From Paracoccaceae bacterium (lineage in GTDB: Bacteria > Pseudomonadota > Alphaproteobacteria > Rhodobacterales > Rhodobacteraceae), in the NCBI GenBank assembly GCA_026710155.1, contig JAPORQ010000027.1:1-40007 (forward strand): DNA of 40,007 bases, given 5' to 3'. The translations under genes were made by a program, and so were the position numbers. The notes under the pieces were generated by a model. It did no database searches, had not been told where the DNA came from, and worked only from the letters and a program-made list of their open reading frames with translations. This document shows, piece by piece, positions 26,433 to 37,243 of the stretch; position 1 is the first letter of the stretch; every line of letters begins with the position of its first letter.

Positions 26433-26951
26433 ATGACTTCCATAACCAACCCAATCTACCATTTGTTTATGGGAACCCTGATGAGTATGTTTTTTCCGAG
26501 GGTGAAAAGAAAAAATTACTGGCAACGATTTGAGCTCAGGGATTTGACACCAGCCGAGTGGGAAGATCTGTGTGATGGTTGTGGCAAATGCTGTCTGTTC
26601 AAATTCGATTCATACGATGAGAGCAAGATTGAATTCACCAATGTCGCATGTCGACTGCTGGACTGTACGACATGTAAATGCAAGCATTACGAAGAACGCA
26701 AAAACATCGTCCATGATTGTGTTAAAATCACCCTGAAACTTCTTGAAGAGCGGTCATATTGGTTGCCTTCGACTTGCGCCTATAGACTTTTACACGAAAA
26801 TAAGCAGCTCCATGATTGGCATCATTTGGTATCGGGAGATAGAAATACGATTCATAAGAAGGGAATTTCCGTCAGGAATTGGGTAATTTCCGAAACAGAA
26901 GTTTCTGAAAATGACATTCAGAATCATATTATCGAGGTACAGGAAAAATGA
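26433..26951 (+). CDS. YcgN-family cysteine-cluster protein (UPF0260)
   Basis: A conserved protein with a putative zinc/iron-chelating cysteine cluster. Landmarks are LTPAEWEDLCDGCGKCCLFK, TNVACRLLDCTTCKCKHYEE, DCVKITLKLLEE and WLPSTCAYRLL, followed by the ISVRNWVISETEV tail. It is full length relative to E. coli YcgN. The start is uncertain: ATG 26433 gives 172 residues, ATG 26469 gives 160; neither has a strong ribosome-binding site. Its molecular function is unknown. ATGA overlap with the aldolase gene. Confidence 0.88.
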   Translation: MTSITNPIYHLFMGTLMSMFFPRVKRKNYWQRFELRDLTPAEWEDLCDGCGKCCLFKFDSYDESKIEFTNVACRLLDCTTCKCKHYEERKNIVHDCVKITLKLLEERSYWLPSTCAYRLLHENKQLHDWHHLVSGDRNTIHKKGISVRNWVISETEVSENDIQNHIIEVQEK

Positions 26952-28009
26952 ATTTTGCATCGGATAATTCGGGCCCTGCTGCTCCCGAAATACTTGAAGC
27001 TGTCCTATCGGCCAACACGGGTTATGAGAATTCCTATGGCGGTGACAGCCTAATGGAAAAGGTTGAGAGGCAATTGAAAGAAATTTTTGAAGCCCCAGAT
27101 GCTGCCATTTATCTGGTGGCTACTGGAACTGCTGCCAATGCCCTTTCCCTGGCATGCCTGAGTCCACCATGGTCTACAATTTTTTGTCATGAGCATTCAC
27201 ACATTCAGGAAGATGAGTGTGGAGCTCCGGAATTTTTCACGGGTGGTTCCAAACTCACAACTGTTGGAGGCAAGCATGCAAAGATTGATTCAAGGGAATT
27301 GGCCGAGGCAATTTTATCAACAGGCATTATTGGTGTACACAATGTACAAAAGGGTACGCTCTCAATAACCAACGCTACTGAATTGGGCGCTGTTTATGAC
27401 CTGGATGAAATAACCGAACTTACCTCACTGGCAAAGGATTTTGACCTGCCGGTCCATATGGATGGCGCCAGATTTGCCAATGCCCTTGTAAAACTTGGTT
27501 GCTCACCGGCAGAACTGTCTTGGAGGGCTGGTATAGATGTATTGTCCTTTGGAGGTACCAAGAATGGCCTGCTTGGCGTTGAAGCCGTCATAATATTTGA
27601 TCCCTCCCTTGCCTGGGAATTCGAACTTCGTCGAAAAAGGGGAGGACATCTTTTTTCCAAACACCGTTTTCTTTCTGCCCAAATGAACGCTTACTTGAAG
27701 GATGACCTGTGGTTGCAACTGGCCCAAAAGGCAAATTCTGCAGCAGTCAAGCTTTCTCGAAAACTCGCCAAAATCGAAACGGTGAAAATCGAACATCCCA
27801 CTGATGTTAACATGGTGTTTCCTTCTTTGCCGAGAGAAATTCATAATCTGGCTTTCAGCAAAAAGGCAGCATATTATTTATGGCCACCTAATCAATCTCT
27901 GGAGGGTAATCCCAAGGAATCGTTAAAAGCCAGATTGGTATGCAACTGGTCAACAACCGATGAAGAGATAGAAATCTTTGTCAATCTAGCCAAATCCTGC
28001 CAAGTCTGA
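26948..28009 (+). CDS. ltaE: Low-specificity L-threonine aldolase
   Basis: A PLP enzyme that splits threonine or allo-threonine to glycine and acetaldehyde. The 353-residue protein starts MNFASDNSGPAAPEILEA. It has YGGDSLMEKVERQLKEIF, ATGTAANALSL, HMDGARFANAL, and the PLP lysine in LSFGGTKNGLLG. Overlaps the YcgN-type gene by 4 bases. Glycine from this enzyme could in principle feed ThiO, but no direct link is shown. Confidence 0.93.
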   Translation: MNFASDNSGPAAPEILEAVLSANTGYENSYGGDSLMEKVERQLKEIFEAPDAAIYLVATGTAANALSLACLSPPWSTIFCHEHSHIQEDECGAPEFFTGGSKLTTVGGKHAKIDSRELAEAILSTGIIGVHNVQKGTLSITNATELGAVYDLDEITELTSLAKDFDLPVHMDGARFANALVKLGCSPAELSWRAGIDVLSFGGTKNGLLGVEAVIIFDPSLAWEFELRRKRGGHLFSKHRFLSAQMNAYLKDDLWLQLAQKANSAAVKLSRKLAKIETVKIEHPTDVNMVFPSLPREIHNLAFSKKAAYYLWPPNQSLEGNPKESLKARLVCNWSTTDEEIEIFVNLAKSCQV

Positions 28010-28187
28010 CTATTTCCACCTGCACCAATCAGAATGTGATTGCTTATTTCGTCATAACCGGTTTATAAGTTCCAAAACCCTTGATTCTCAAATAAAATCT
28101 GAACAGAAAGATTACCATTGATACAATCACTTGGTCATTTAGTTTAAATTCATCCGCACTTATTCGTTATAATTGAGACCTAATGAT

Positions 28188-28775
28188 TCATTCTCTCAGA
28201 AACCAATCAAGATATTCCAGCCGGTCCTGACCCCAGAACACTTGACCATCAATAACATAGGTCGGCGAACCGAATACGTGGTCTTCCTCAGCCCTTTGTG
28301 TGTTTTGCTGGAATATCTTTATGGCCCTGGTATTGTCGGCTTCAGCGATTTCAGGACCAAATCCGGCGGCTTTCAAACAATCCTGAACAACGCTAGGATC
28401 AGCTATGTCCCGATCCTCTGCCCAACATGCAGTCAGGTAATTTCGAACAAGTTGACCCTTGTCTCCCTGTTCATTTGGAGCATTGATTATGGAGAAGGAT
28501 GCCGGTTTTGGATCTGTTGGCCAAAATTTCGGTTTTAAATTGACCGACATACCAGAATGCTTGGCAATTCTTTGTATCTCCTGAATACGGTAGTTTTGCC
28601 TTGAAACATGCCTGTCCTTGGGTGGCACTCCTCCGGTTTTGCCAAATAATCCCATGATATCCATTGGAAGATATTCAATTGCAACTCCATGACGAGCAGC
28701 GATTCGTTCTAACCGATCTCCTGCAAAATAGGTAAACGGTGATAGAACGGAAAAATAATATGCAATTGTTTTCAT
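28188..28775 (-). CDS. 2-hydroxychromene-2-carboxylate isomerase family protein (DsbA/GST-kappa fold)
   Basis: A thioredoxin-fold protein of the HCCA isomerase/GST kappa group. At 195 residues it has YYFSVLSPFTYFAGDRLE at the N-terminus (the Ser replaces a CxxC), EYLPMDIMGLFGKTGG, the helical insertion and the C-terminal GSPTYVIDGQVFWGQDRLEYL. The ATG at 28775 has an AGAGG ribosome-binding site; the TTG two codons upstream is less likely. Despite the family name, most members probably do glutathione-linked chemistry rather than naphthalene degradation. Convergent with the aldolase gene. Confidence 0.87.
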   Translation of the reverse strand: MKTIAYYFSVLSPFTYFAGDRLERIAARHGVAIEYLPMDIMGLFGKTGGVPPKDRHVSRQNYRIQEIQRIAKHSGMSVNLKPKFWPTDPKPASFSIINAPNEQGDKGQLVRNYLTACWAEDRDIADPSVVQDCLKAAGFGPEIAEADNTRAIKIFQQNTQRAEEDHVFGSPTYVIDGQVFWGQDRLEYLDWFLRE

Positions 28776-29045
28776 GGACAAATCCTCTAATGAAGCTTCT
28801 TTTGTAAAGGGGAAAACGGTTCTCGATTAATTTTATAAAAAAATAGCATCCGATAGAACAAAGTAATGAGAAAAGTATATAATGTAAGTTGTAACTTTAG
28901 AGGTTTGATCAGCAGATTACCATTTGGATAAATAATTCGATTCTTTACCCACTTCCCTTCCATTGTTTTGACAAAAGCGTATTAATTTTCAGTTATGTAA
29001 TAATTTATTACTCGGTTTAATTTACATCAAGAACTATTCTGAATT

Positions 29046-30101
29046 ATGGAAAATTGGTTGATGTCCCCTTTCGCTAACCTCAAACTCGTATCCGGAAATG
29101 CAAATCCGAATCTGGCAAAAAATATTGCCAAAAGCATCTCCTCTCAAACCGGTAGTGAAATAGGTTTGGTCCCTTCAAGAGTTGAAAGGTTCAACGACAA
29201 GGAGGTCTATGTTGAACTTTATGAGAATGTTCGTGGTGAAGACTTGTTCATTCTCCAATCCACCTCCAAACCGGCCAATGACCATCTAATGGAATTACTC
29301 ATTATTTCGGATACCCTCAGAAGGTCGTCAGCTACAAGGGTAACTGCTGTCATTCCCTACTTTGGCTATGCCCGCCAGGACCGTAGAACCAAGGCACGAA
29401 CACCAATCTCAGCCAAATTGGTTGCCAACCTGATCGCTCAGGCAGGCTGCTCCCGTGTACTGACCATGGACCTTCACTCAGGCCAGATTCAGGGCTTTTT
29501 CGATATTCCTGTTGACAATCTCTATGCCTCACCGATTTTTGAAATTGATATAAGAAGATTGTTCAATGACAACATAAACGAATTGGTGGTTGTTTCTCCA
29601 GATATTGGAGGTGTCACCAGAGCGAGGGATCTTGCAAAACGATTGGGAATAGATCTTGCTGTCATCGACAAACGTCGTGCAAAACCGGGTGAAGTTGCTG
29701 AGATGAGTGTTATTGGCACTGTCAGTGATCGGAAATGCATTTTGGTTGACGATATTTGCGATACTGCCGGGACACTCTGCAAGGGAGCCGATTTGCTGGT
29801 TGATGAGGGTGCCAAGGAGGTGCATGCCTATATTACCCATGGTGTACTTTCCAATTCTGCCCAACATAGAATTGAGAAATCTTCTCTTAGTTCATTGGTA
29901 ATTACCGATACCATTGAAATTGATGCTGATCAGAAGGCATCACCCAAAATTAGGGTATTGAGTACGGCCCCCCTCTTTGCAAGGGCCATTTTGAGTATAG
30001 CGGGAGGTACTTCTGTATCCAGCCTTTTCCAAGCCAAGAATATTGAGTGGCTATATGGGAATAGCGATCTTCCCCTGTTTAGAGGAACCAATTCGGGATA
30101 A
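29046..30101 (+). CDS. prs: Ribose-phosphate pyrophosphokinase
   Basis: Makes PRPP from ribose 5-phosphate and ATP for nucleotide, histidine and NAD synthesis. The protein has LKLVSGNANPNLAKNIA, VERFNDKEVYVELYENVRG, IPYFGYARQDRRTKARTPIS, the flexible-loop KRRAKPGE region and the PRPP loop LVDDICDTAGTL. At 351 residues it is longer than usual (about 310-315): it carries about 15 residues before the normal start (ATG 29061 is an alternative) and about 25 residues after the usual SSLF end. The 264-base gap upstream shows nothing recognisable. Confidence 0.95.
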   Translation: MENWLMSPFANLKLVSGNANPNLAKNIAKSISSQTGSEIGLVPSRVERFNDKEVYVELYENVRGEDLFILQSTSKPANDHLMELLIISDTLRRSSATRVTAVIPYFGYARQDRRTKARTPISAKLVANLIAQAGCSRVLTMDLHSGQIQGFFDIPVDNLYASPIFEIDIRRLFNDNINELVVVSPDIGGVTRARDLAKRLGIDLAVIDKRRAKPGEVAEMSVIGTVSDRKCILVDDICDTAGTLCKGADLLVDEGAKEVHAYITHGVLSNSAQHRIEKSSLSSLVITDTIEIDADQKASPKIRVLSTAPLFARAILSIAGGTSVSSLFQAKNIEWLYGNSDLPLFRGTNSG

Positions 30102-30297
30102 TCGGTCGGATACCGAAACTGGCTATGAATTGAAATCGCCCTCGTGCTTTTGGAAGCAAGGCAATATTGTTTTGGTGCCAAAAATTCGGGCTGAAGAAGA
30201 GTCGTATGATTTCCGTAATATCCCAATCCACGAATATCGCCAAGTTGATCTGGAAATTGTCTGGCCTATTGTAAAGGATGATCTGCCTGATCTATAA
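30055..30297 (+). CDS. Hypothetical small ORF overlapping the prs 3' end
   Basis: An 80-residue frame from ATG 30055 overlaps the extended prs C-terminus by 47 bases and ends with NIVLVPKIRAEEESYDFRNI and a short acidic tail. I do not recognise it. It may be a real coupled gene. It may also be a former in-frame domain or a chance frame. Confidence 0.3.
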   Translation: MGIAIFPCLEEPIRDNRSDTETGYELKSPSCFWKQGNIVLVPKIRAEEESYDFRNIPIHEYRQVDLEIVWPIVKDDLPDL

Positions 30298-30440
30298 TCT
30301 ATAAATCACCATAAAAAACTATTGACCGAGTTAGATTCCTCACCAGCCAAAACCGACTGGAAACCCGTAGGCAATTCACTGCCCTTCGCCTCGCACCCTG
30401 ATACCTTCCATCCTGAATTTCGGGACTAAACGGATAATTT

Positions 30441-30827
30441 TCAGTGGGAAATTTGAGCTTTCAGTGAAAGGGCATCGCCCAATCTCTTTTGAGCCTTGTC
30501 CTTTTCCTGCATTTCCTTGGTGCTGGCTGTCTTTTCCAACCGTTCCACAAGATCATCCAGAACCGAGGAGGTAAACTCCTCTTCAAGGAAGACCTCATCA
30601 GCCAATACGGTCACACTGTCAGCCGTGATTTCGACAAATCCACCTGCAACAACAAATTTGGTTTCATTCCCACCAGCCCTGGCCTTGACAAGCCCGGGAC
30701 GCAAACTGGTCAGGATGGGAAGATGACCATCCATGGCTGTCATGTCACCTTCCACACCGGGTAAATCTACTGCGTCAACCTCAATCGAGGCGACGCTTTT
30801 TTCGGGAGAAACCAAATCAAAATACAT
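30441..30827 (-). CDS. atpC: ATP synthase F1 subunit epsilon
   Basis: The stalk and regulatory subunit of F1. The 128-residue protein shows FDLVSPEKSVASIEVDAVDL, VEGDMTAMDGHLPILTSLRP and FVVAGGFVEITADSVTVLAD, then a helical C-terminus. The frame is open to 30938, but MYFDLVSPEK at 30827 is the family start. It follows atpD by 17 bases and is last of the five F1 genes. Confidence 0.95.
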   Translation of the reverse strand: MYFDLVSPEKSVASIEVDAVDLPGVEGDMTAMDGHLPILTSLRPGLVKARAGGNETKFVVAGGFVEITADSVTVLADEVFLEEEFTSSVLDDLVERLEKTASTKEMQEKDKAQKRLGDALSLKAQISH

Positions 30828-30844
30828 GATTAAAAATATCCCAT

Positions 30845-33179
<2,335 letters not shown>

Positions 33180-33204
33180 GACGATATAATACCTGGTTTC
33201 GTTC

Positions 33205-34743
33205 TCAGGAAAAATTAGCGGAGTAGGACTTGATGGCCTCTTTGATCTTGTCTTCCAACTCGCCCTCAACCTTTCGGTCATTGGCGGTAATGTCATCAAG
33301 CAGATCCTTGCAATTGGCCCTCAGGTGATTAATCAAACCCCGTTCAAATCGAACCACATCTCCAATGTCAATATGATCAAGGAACCCGCCTGTTCCCGAG
33401 TATATCACGCAGACAATCTCGGCATTGGTCAGAGGTGAGTATTGAGCTTGCTTCATTAACTCTGTGAGTCTTGCTCCCCTGTTCAACAACCTTTGGGTCG
33501 CGGCATCCAAATCCGAACCGAATTGGGCAAAAGCAGCCATTTCACGATACTGGGCAAGTTCCAGCTTGACCGTGCCTGCAACAGATTTCATGGCCTTGGT
33601 CTGTGCCGCCGAACCAACCCTGGAAACACTCAAACCGGTATTAACCGCAGGTCTGATACCTTGATAAAACAATTCCGTTTCAAGAAAGATCTGCCCATCG
33701 GTAATTGAAATCACATTCGTTGGGATGTAGGCTGACAGGTCACCGGCCTGGGTTTCAATGATCGGCAAGGCAGTCAATGATCCGGCCTTGAAATCCGAAT
33801 TCAACTTGGCGGCCCGTTCCAAAAGCCTTGAATGGAGGTAAAAGACATCACCAGGATAAGCTTCCCTACCCGGAGGTCTCCTCAGGAGAAGCGACATTTG
33901 TCGGTAGGCGACAGCCTGTTTGGAAAGATCATCATAGATAATCAGTGCATGCTTTCCATTATCCCTGAAGTATTCGGCCATGGCCGTAGCTGAATATGGG
34001 GCAAGAAACTGCATCGGTGCCGGGTCGGATGCCGTTGCTGCAACGATGATTGAATATCGCAGGGCATCGTTTTCCTCTAGTTTCTTCACCAGTTGGGCTA
34101 CGGTTGATCTTTTTTGCCCCACGGCCACATAAATGCAGTACAGTTTTTTGGACTCATCATCACCCGCGGCATCGTTGTATGATTTCTGATTCAGAATGGT
34201 GTCAAGAACCAATGCCGTTTTACCTGTCTGGCGGTCGCCGATGATCAATTCCCTTTGGCCCCGACCGATTGGAATCATGGCATCCACTGATTTCAATCCG
34301 GTTGCCATGGGTTCATGGACAGACCTTCTTGGAATAATGCCCGGGGCCTTTACATCTGCCACGGATCGCATGCTGGTTTCAATCGCCCCCCTGTTGTCAA
34401 TGGGATTGCCCAGAGCATCCACAACCCTGCCCAGAAGTTCCTCACCTACCGGTACATCAACAATAGCCTCCGTTCTTTTAACGAGGTCGCCCTCCTTGAT
34501 GTCCCGGTCATCACCAAAAATGACGATACCGACATTGTCGACCTCAAGGTTCAGGGCCATCCCCCTTATTCCTCCGGGGAATTCAACCATTTCACCAGCC
34601 TGGATGTTATCAAGCCCGAAAACCCTGGCGATACCATCGCCAACACTTAAAACCCGGCCAACCTCGGCAACTTCGGCTTCCTGACCGAAATTCTTGATCT
34701 GGTCCTTCAGAATTGCTGAAATTTCAGAAGCTTGGATACTCAT
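33205..34743 (-). CDS. atpA: ATP synthase F1 subunit alpha
   Basis: The non-catalytic nucleotide-binding subunit. The 512-residue protein has [20 protein letters not shown], Walker [36 protein letters not shown] and [20 protein letters not shown]. Its ATG at 34743 directly abuts the atpH stop codon at 34744-34746. Confidence 0.98.
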   Translation of the reverse strand: MSIQASEISAILKDQIKNFGQEAEVAEVGRVLSVGDGIARVFGLDNIQAGEMVEFPGGIRGMALNLEVDNVGIVIFGDDRDIKEGDLVKRTEAIVDVPVGEELLGRVVDALGNPIDNRGAIETSMRSVADVKAPGIIPRRSVHEPMATGLKSVDAMIPIGRGQRELIIGDRQTGKTALVLDTILNQKSYNDAAGDDESKKLYCIYVAVGQKRSTVAQLVKKLEENDALRYSIIVAATASDPAPMQFLAPYSATAMAEYFRDNGKHALIIYDDLSKQAVAYRQMSLLLRRPPGREAYPGDVFYLHSRLLERAAKLNSDFKAGSLTALPIIETQAGDLSAYIPTNVISITDGQIFLETELFYQGIRPAVNTGLSVSRVGSAAQTKAMKSVAGTVKLELAQYREMAAFAQFGSDLDAATQRLLNRGARLTELMKQAQYSPLTNAEIVCVIYSGTGGFLDHIDIGDVVRFERGLINHLRANCKDLLDDITANDRKVEGELEDKIKEAIKSYSANFS

Positions 34744-35304
34744 TTACTCAACCTCTTGCATTGCATATTTCATGTTCATGAGTTTTGACTTAATCGAACT
34801 GTCAATCATTCGGGATCCCAATCGGACAACCATGCCACCTATCAAACTGGGATCAAACCTCACTTCCAGTTTTATATCCTTTCCGGCCTTCTGCTTCAAG
34901 GCTTCGGCAATCCGGTCGAGTTCATCATCAGACAGTTCGTGTGCTGAAAGGATCTCGGCTGGAACAATACCCTTGTGTTCCGCAATCATTTTTTCCAATT
35001 GTCCTAGAATCAGCGGCAGGGCAAACAGCCTTCTCTTGGTTGCCAGAAGTGCCAGGGTATTCGTGAATAGACTGCTCAAGCCCATGCGGGCGGCTATTTC
35101 AACAATTCCCTTTCTGGCGTCATCCCTGCTGTATATGGGCGAGGCAATGAGCACCCTAAGGTCTTCGCTGTCTTTGATCACCTGCTGTAAGGCGGCAATC
35201 TCCCCTTCCAATTCTTCCAACATACCTTCCTCAAGCATCAACTCGAACAAAGCCGTTGAATAGCGTGAGGATATACCTGCTGAAATTGACAAGTTCTCTG
35301 CCAC
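34744..35304 (-). CDS. atpH: ATP synthase F1 subunit delta
   Basis: Links F1 to the peripheral stalk. The 186-residue protein has SSRYSTALFELMLEEGMLEE at the N-terminus, a middle segment LLATKRRLFALPLILGQLEK, and the C-terminal VRFDPSLIGGMVVRLGSRMID. Initiation is at GTG (35302-35304). It is first of the F1 operon; F0 genes are not in the window, as expected for Alphaproteobacteria. The 240-base gap upstream contains the operon promoter but no clear motif was picked by eye. Confidence 0.95.
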   Translation of the reverse strand: MAENLSISAGISSRYSTALFELMLEEGMLEELEGEIAALQQVIKDSEDLRVLIASPIYSRDDARKGIVEIAARMGLSSLFTNTLALLATKRRLFALPLILGQLEKMIAEHKGIVPAEILSAHELSDDELDRIAEALKQKAGKDIKLEVRFDPSLIGGMVVRLGSRMIDSSIKSKLMNMKYAMQEVE

Positions 35305-35544
35305 TTAATTCCTTTAAATTCCAACCAAACGCCTGATAAGAAACCTGTTGTGTTTATTTGCCAGAACCAAGGTCAGCTGCAATAAAATTGCACATGCCAC
35401 CCCGTTCAACTTAAACCTAATTAGGTAAGTTTTATGGAGGTTGCAATTGGTAAGAGAGAATTTTGTTGGACTCATACTTTCTTGACCAAAATAACTTCAT
35501 GCAGATCCAAATCCCATTGCCATTTTGATGAAATGGCTACCAAT

Positions 35545-36309
35545 TCAGGATTGTTCCATACCCGTAACAGGTTTTGGGGCGGGGTTTTTTGCTCCCTTCA
35601 ACAATTCGATCCCACTCTTGACCGTTTCACCAATACCATGCTGGCGAGTGAGAAAGATTCTTTTCCTTGCCACGATCAAATGTACGCCACCGACGACCTT
35701 TTGATGAAGTTTCTTGCCTGTTTTCTCTATGGTCTTGGTCATTATCCTCAATGAACCATCATTGCTTGGCGGCACCATCAGGGCCATTGAATGATGTTCA
35801 AGCTGCAATTTGTGCTGGGACAATGTCTTTTCCAATTGACCGTAGGAATAACCTCTTCCCCATCCATAAGGTGTCGAGGAGTTCATGGACCATACTCCTG
35901 ACTTGTTGGGAACAATGATGAGCATGAGTCCCTCGGGAACCAGAACGCGCCAGCATTCAGAAAGCATGGCTGATTCACTCTCGCAGAATTCCAATCCGTG
36001 AAGCAGGATGGCTCGTTCGATACTTGCCGTCGGCAAAGGCCAGTTGGATTCAAGTGCATGTACGGACATATTGGGTTTTCCGACAGGCCATTTTTGACAT
36101 TCCAACGATTCGGGCATCAAATTGATTACCCTTGTATCTTCCCCGAGAAACTGTCCCAATAGCGGCAATGCAAAGCCATAACCCAATACACTGCCACTGA
36201 CCTTGTCCGGCCAAATCTCATTCGTTTCGGCAATCAGGGTTTCATTGACGAATGATCCCAACTCGGTGTGGAAATAAAAATGATTGAAATGGGTTACATC
36301 AGGTCGCAT
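35545..36309 (-). CDS. Class I SAM-dependent methyltransferase (Methyltransf_11-like)
   Basis: A 254-residue protein with a Rossmann-type core. SVLGYGFALPLLGQFLG replaces the usual GxGxG loop, VINLMPESL follows, and ERAILLHGLEFCESESAMLS, SECWRVLVPEGLMLIIVPNK match the methyltransferase motifs. The glycine-poor SAM loop is typical of this alphaproteobacterial group found divergent from gloB. The substrate is unknown. Confidence 0.8.
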   Translation of the reverse strand: MRPDVTHFNHFYFHTELGSFVNETLIAETNEIWPDKVSGSVLGYGFALPLLGQFLGEDTRVINLMPESLECQKWPVGKPNMSVHALESNWPLPTASIERAILLHGLEFCESESAMLSECWRVLVPEGLMLIIVPNKSGVWSMNSSTPYGWGRGYSYGQLEKTLSQHKLQLEHHSMALMVPPSNDGSLRIMTKTIEKTGKKLHQKVVGGVHLIVARKRIFLTRQHGIGETVKSGIELLKGAKNPAPKPVTGMEQS

Positions 36310-36373
36310 GGTAATTACTTGTTGTATCTAGTTCGTTAATTCAATTTTCAATCAACCCTGATAGGAATCAATC

Positions 36374-37135
36374 ATGACTATTAGCATAAAAACGATCCCG
36401 TGTTTGTCAGATAATTACGCCTATTTGATTCATAATGAAAGAATCGGTGAAACTGCCCTGGTTGATGCACCTGAGGCAGATCCAATCATTGCTGAAATTG
36501 ATTCTTCGGGATGGAATCTTGATTATATTCTGCTGACCCACCACCATTTTGATCATGTAGACGGTGTTGAAAAGCTCCGTCAGATTTATGGTTCCAAGAT
36601 TATTGGAAACAAAAACGACAGAAAACGTTTACCCAAACTGGATATTGGGGTAACCGAAGAAAGCAAAATTGTGATTTGTGATCAGGAAGTGTCAATTCTT
36701 GATGTGCCGGGTCATACCATGGGGCACATAGCCTTTGTTTTTCCTAAAGCGGCATTTACCGCTGATTCTCTTATGGCTCTCGGCTGCGGAAGGGTTTTCG
36801 AGGGAACCTTTTCCATGATGTGGAATAGTTTGCAGAAAATAGCGGGTCTGCCCGGAGATACGATGATTTATTCAGGCCATGAATATACTCTGTCCAACGG
36901 TGCTTTTGCCTTGACCATTGAAACGGGCAATCCTGAGTTGATCGCACGCGTTGAGAGGGAGAAGGAGCAAAGAAACAAGGGCTTGCCCACAGTCCCTTCC
37001 AAACTTGATCTGGAATTGCGCACCAATCCCTTTTTGAGAGCTGGCTTGCCTGAAATGAAAACAATCATCGGCAATCCCGACCTGAGTGACGAGGAGTGCT
37101 TTGCCGAAATCAGAAAGAGGAAGGATCAATTTTAA
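36374..37135 (+). CDS. gloB: Hydroxyacylglutathione hydrolase (glyoxalase II)
   Basis: A binuclear metal hydrolase that splits S-lactoylglutathione to lactate and glutathione in methylglyoxal detoxification. The metallo-beta-lactamase motif THHHFDHVDG is intact, with VLDVPGHTMGHIAF, TADSLMALGCGRVFEG and YSGHEYTLSNGAFA giving the remaining ligands. Its 253 residues end with the usual glutathione-binding helices (LPTVPSKLDLELRTNPFLR). Divergent from the methyltransferase gene. Confidence 0.95.
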   Translation: MTISIKTIPCLSDNYAYLIHNERIGETALVDAPEADPIIAEIDSSGWNLDYILLTHHHFDHVDGVEKLRQIYGSKIIGNKNDRKRLPKLDIGVTEESKIVICDQEVSILDVPGHTMGHIAFVFPKAAFTADSLMALGCGRVFEGTFSMMWNSLQKIAGLPGDTMIYSGHEYTLSNGAFALTIETGNPELIARVEREKEQRNKGLPTVPSKLDLELRTNPFLRAGLPEMKTIIGNPDLSDEECFAEIRKRKDQF

Positions 37136-37243
37136 TTTTTTCGATTGAAATTTATTTCATATGAAATTTATGTTCCTTTATTATTTTGTAACGAGCATCA
37201 ATTGTGATCAAAAAAATAAACTAAATTTTAGGAGACCTTGTAG

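Noticed and set aside
34196-35263. Plus-strand open frames opposite atpA and atpH
   Set aside because: Low-complexity Ser/Pro-rich shadows of the real genes on the other strand.
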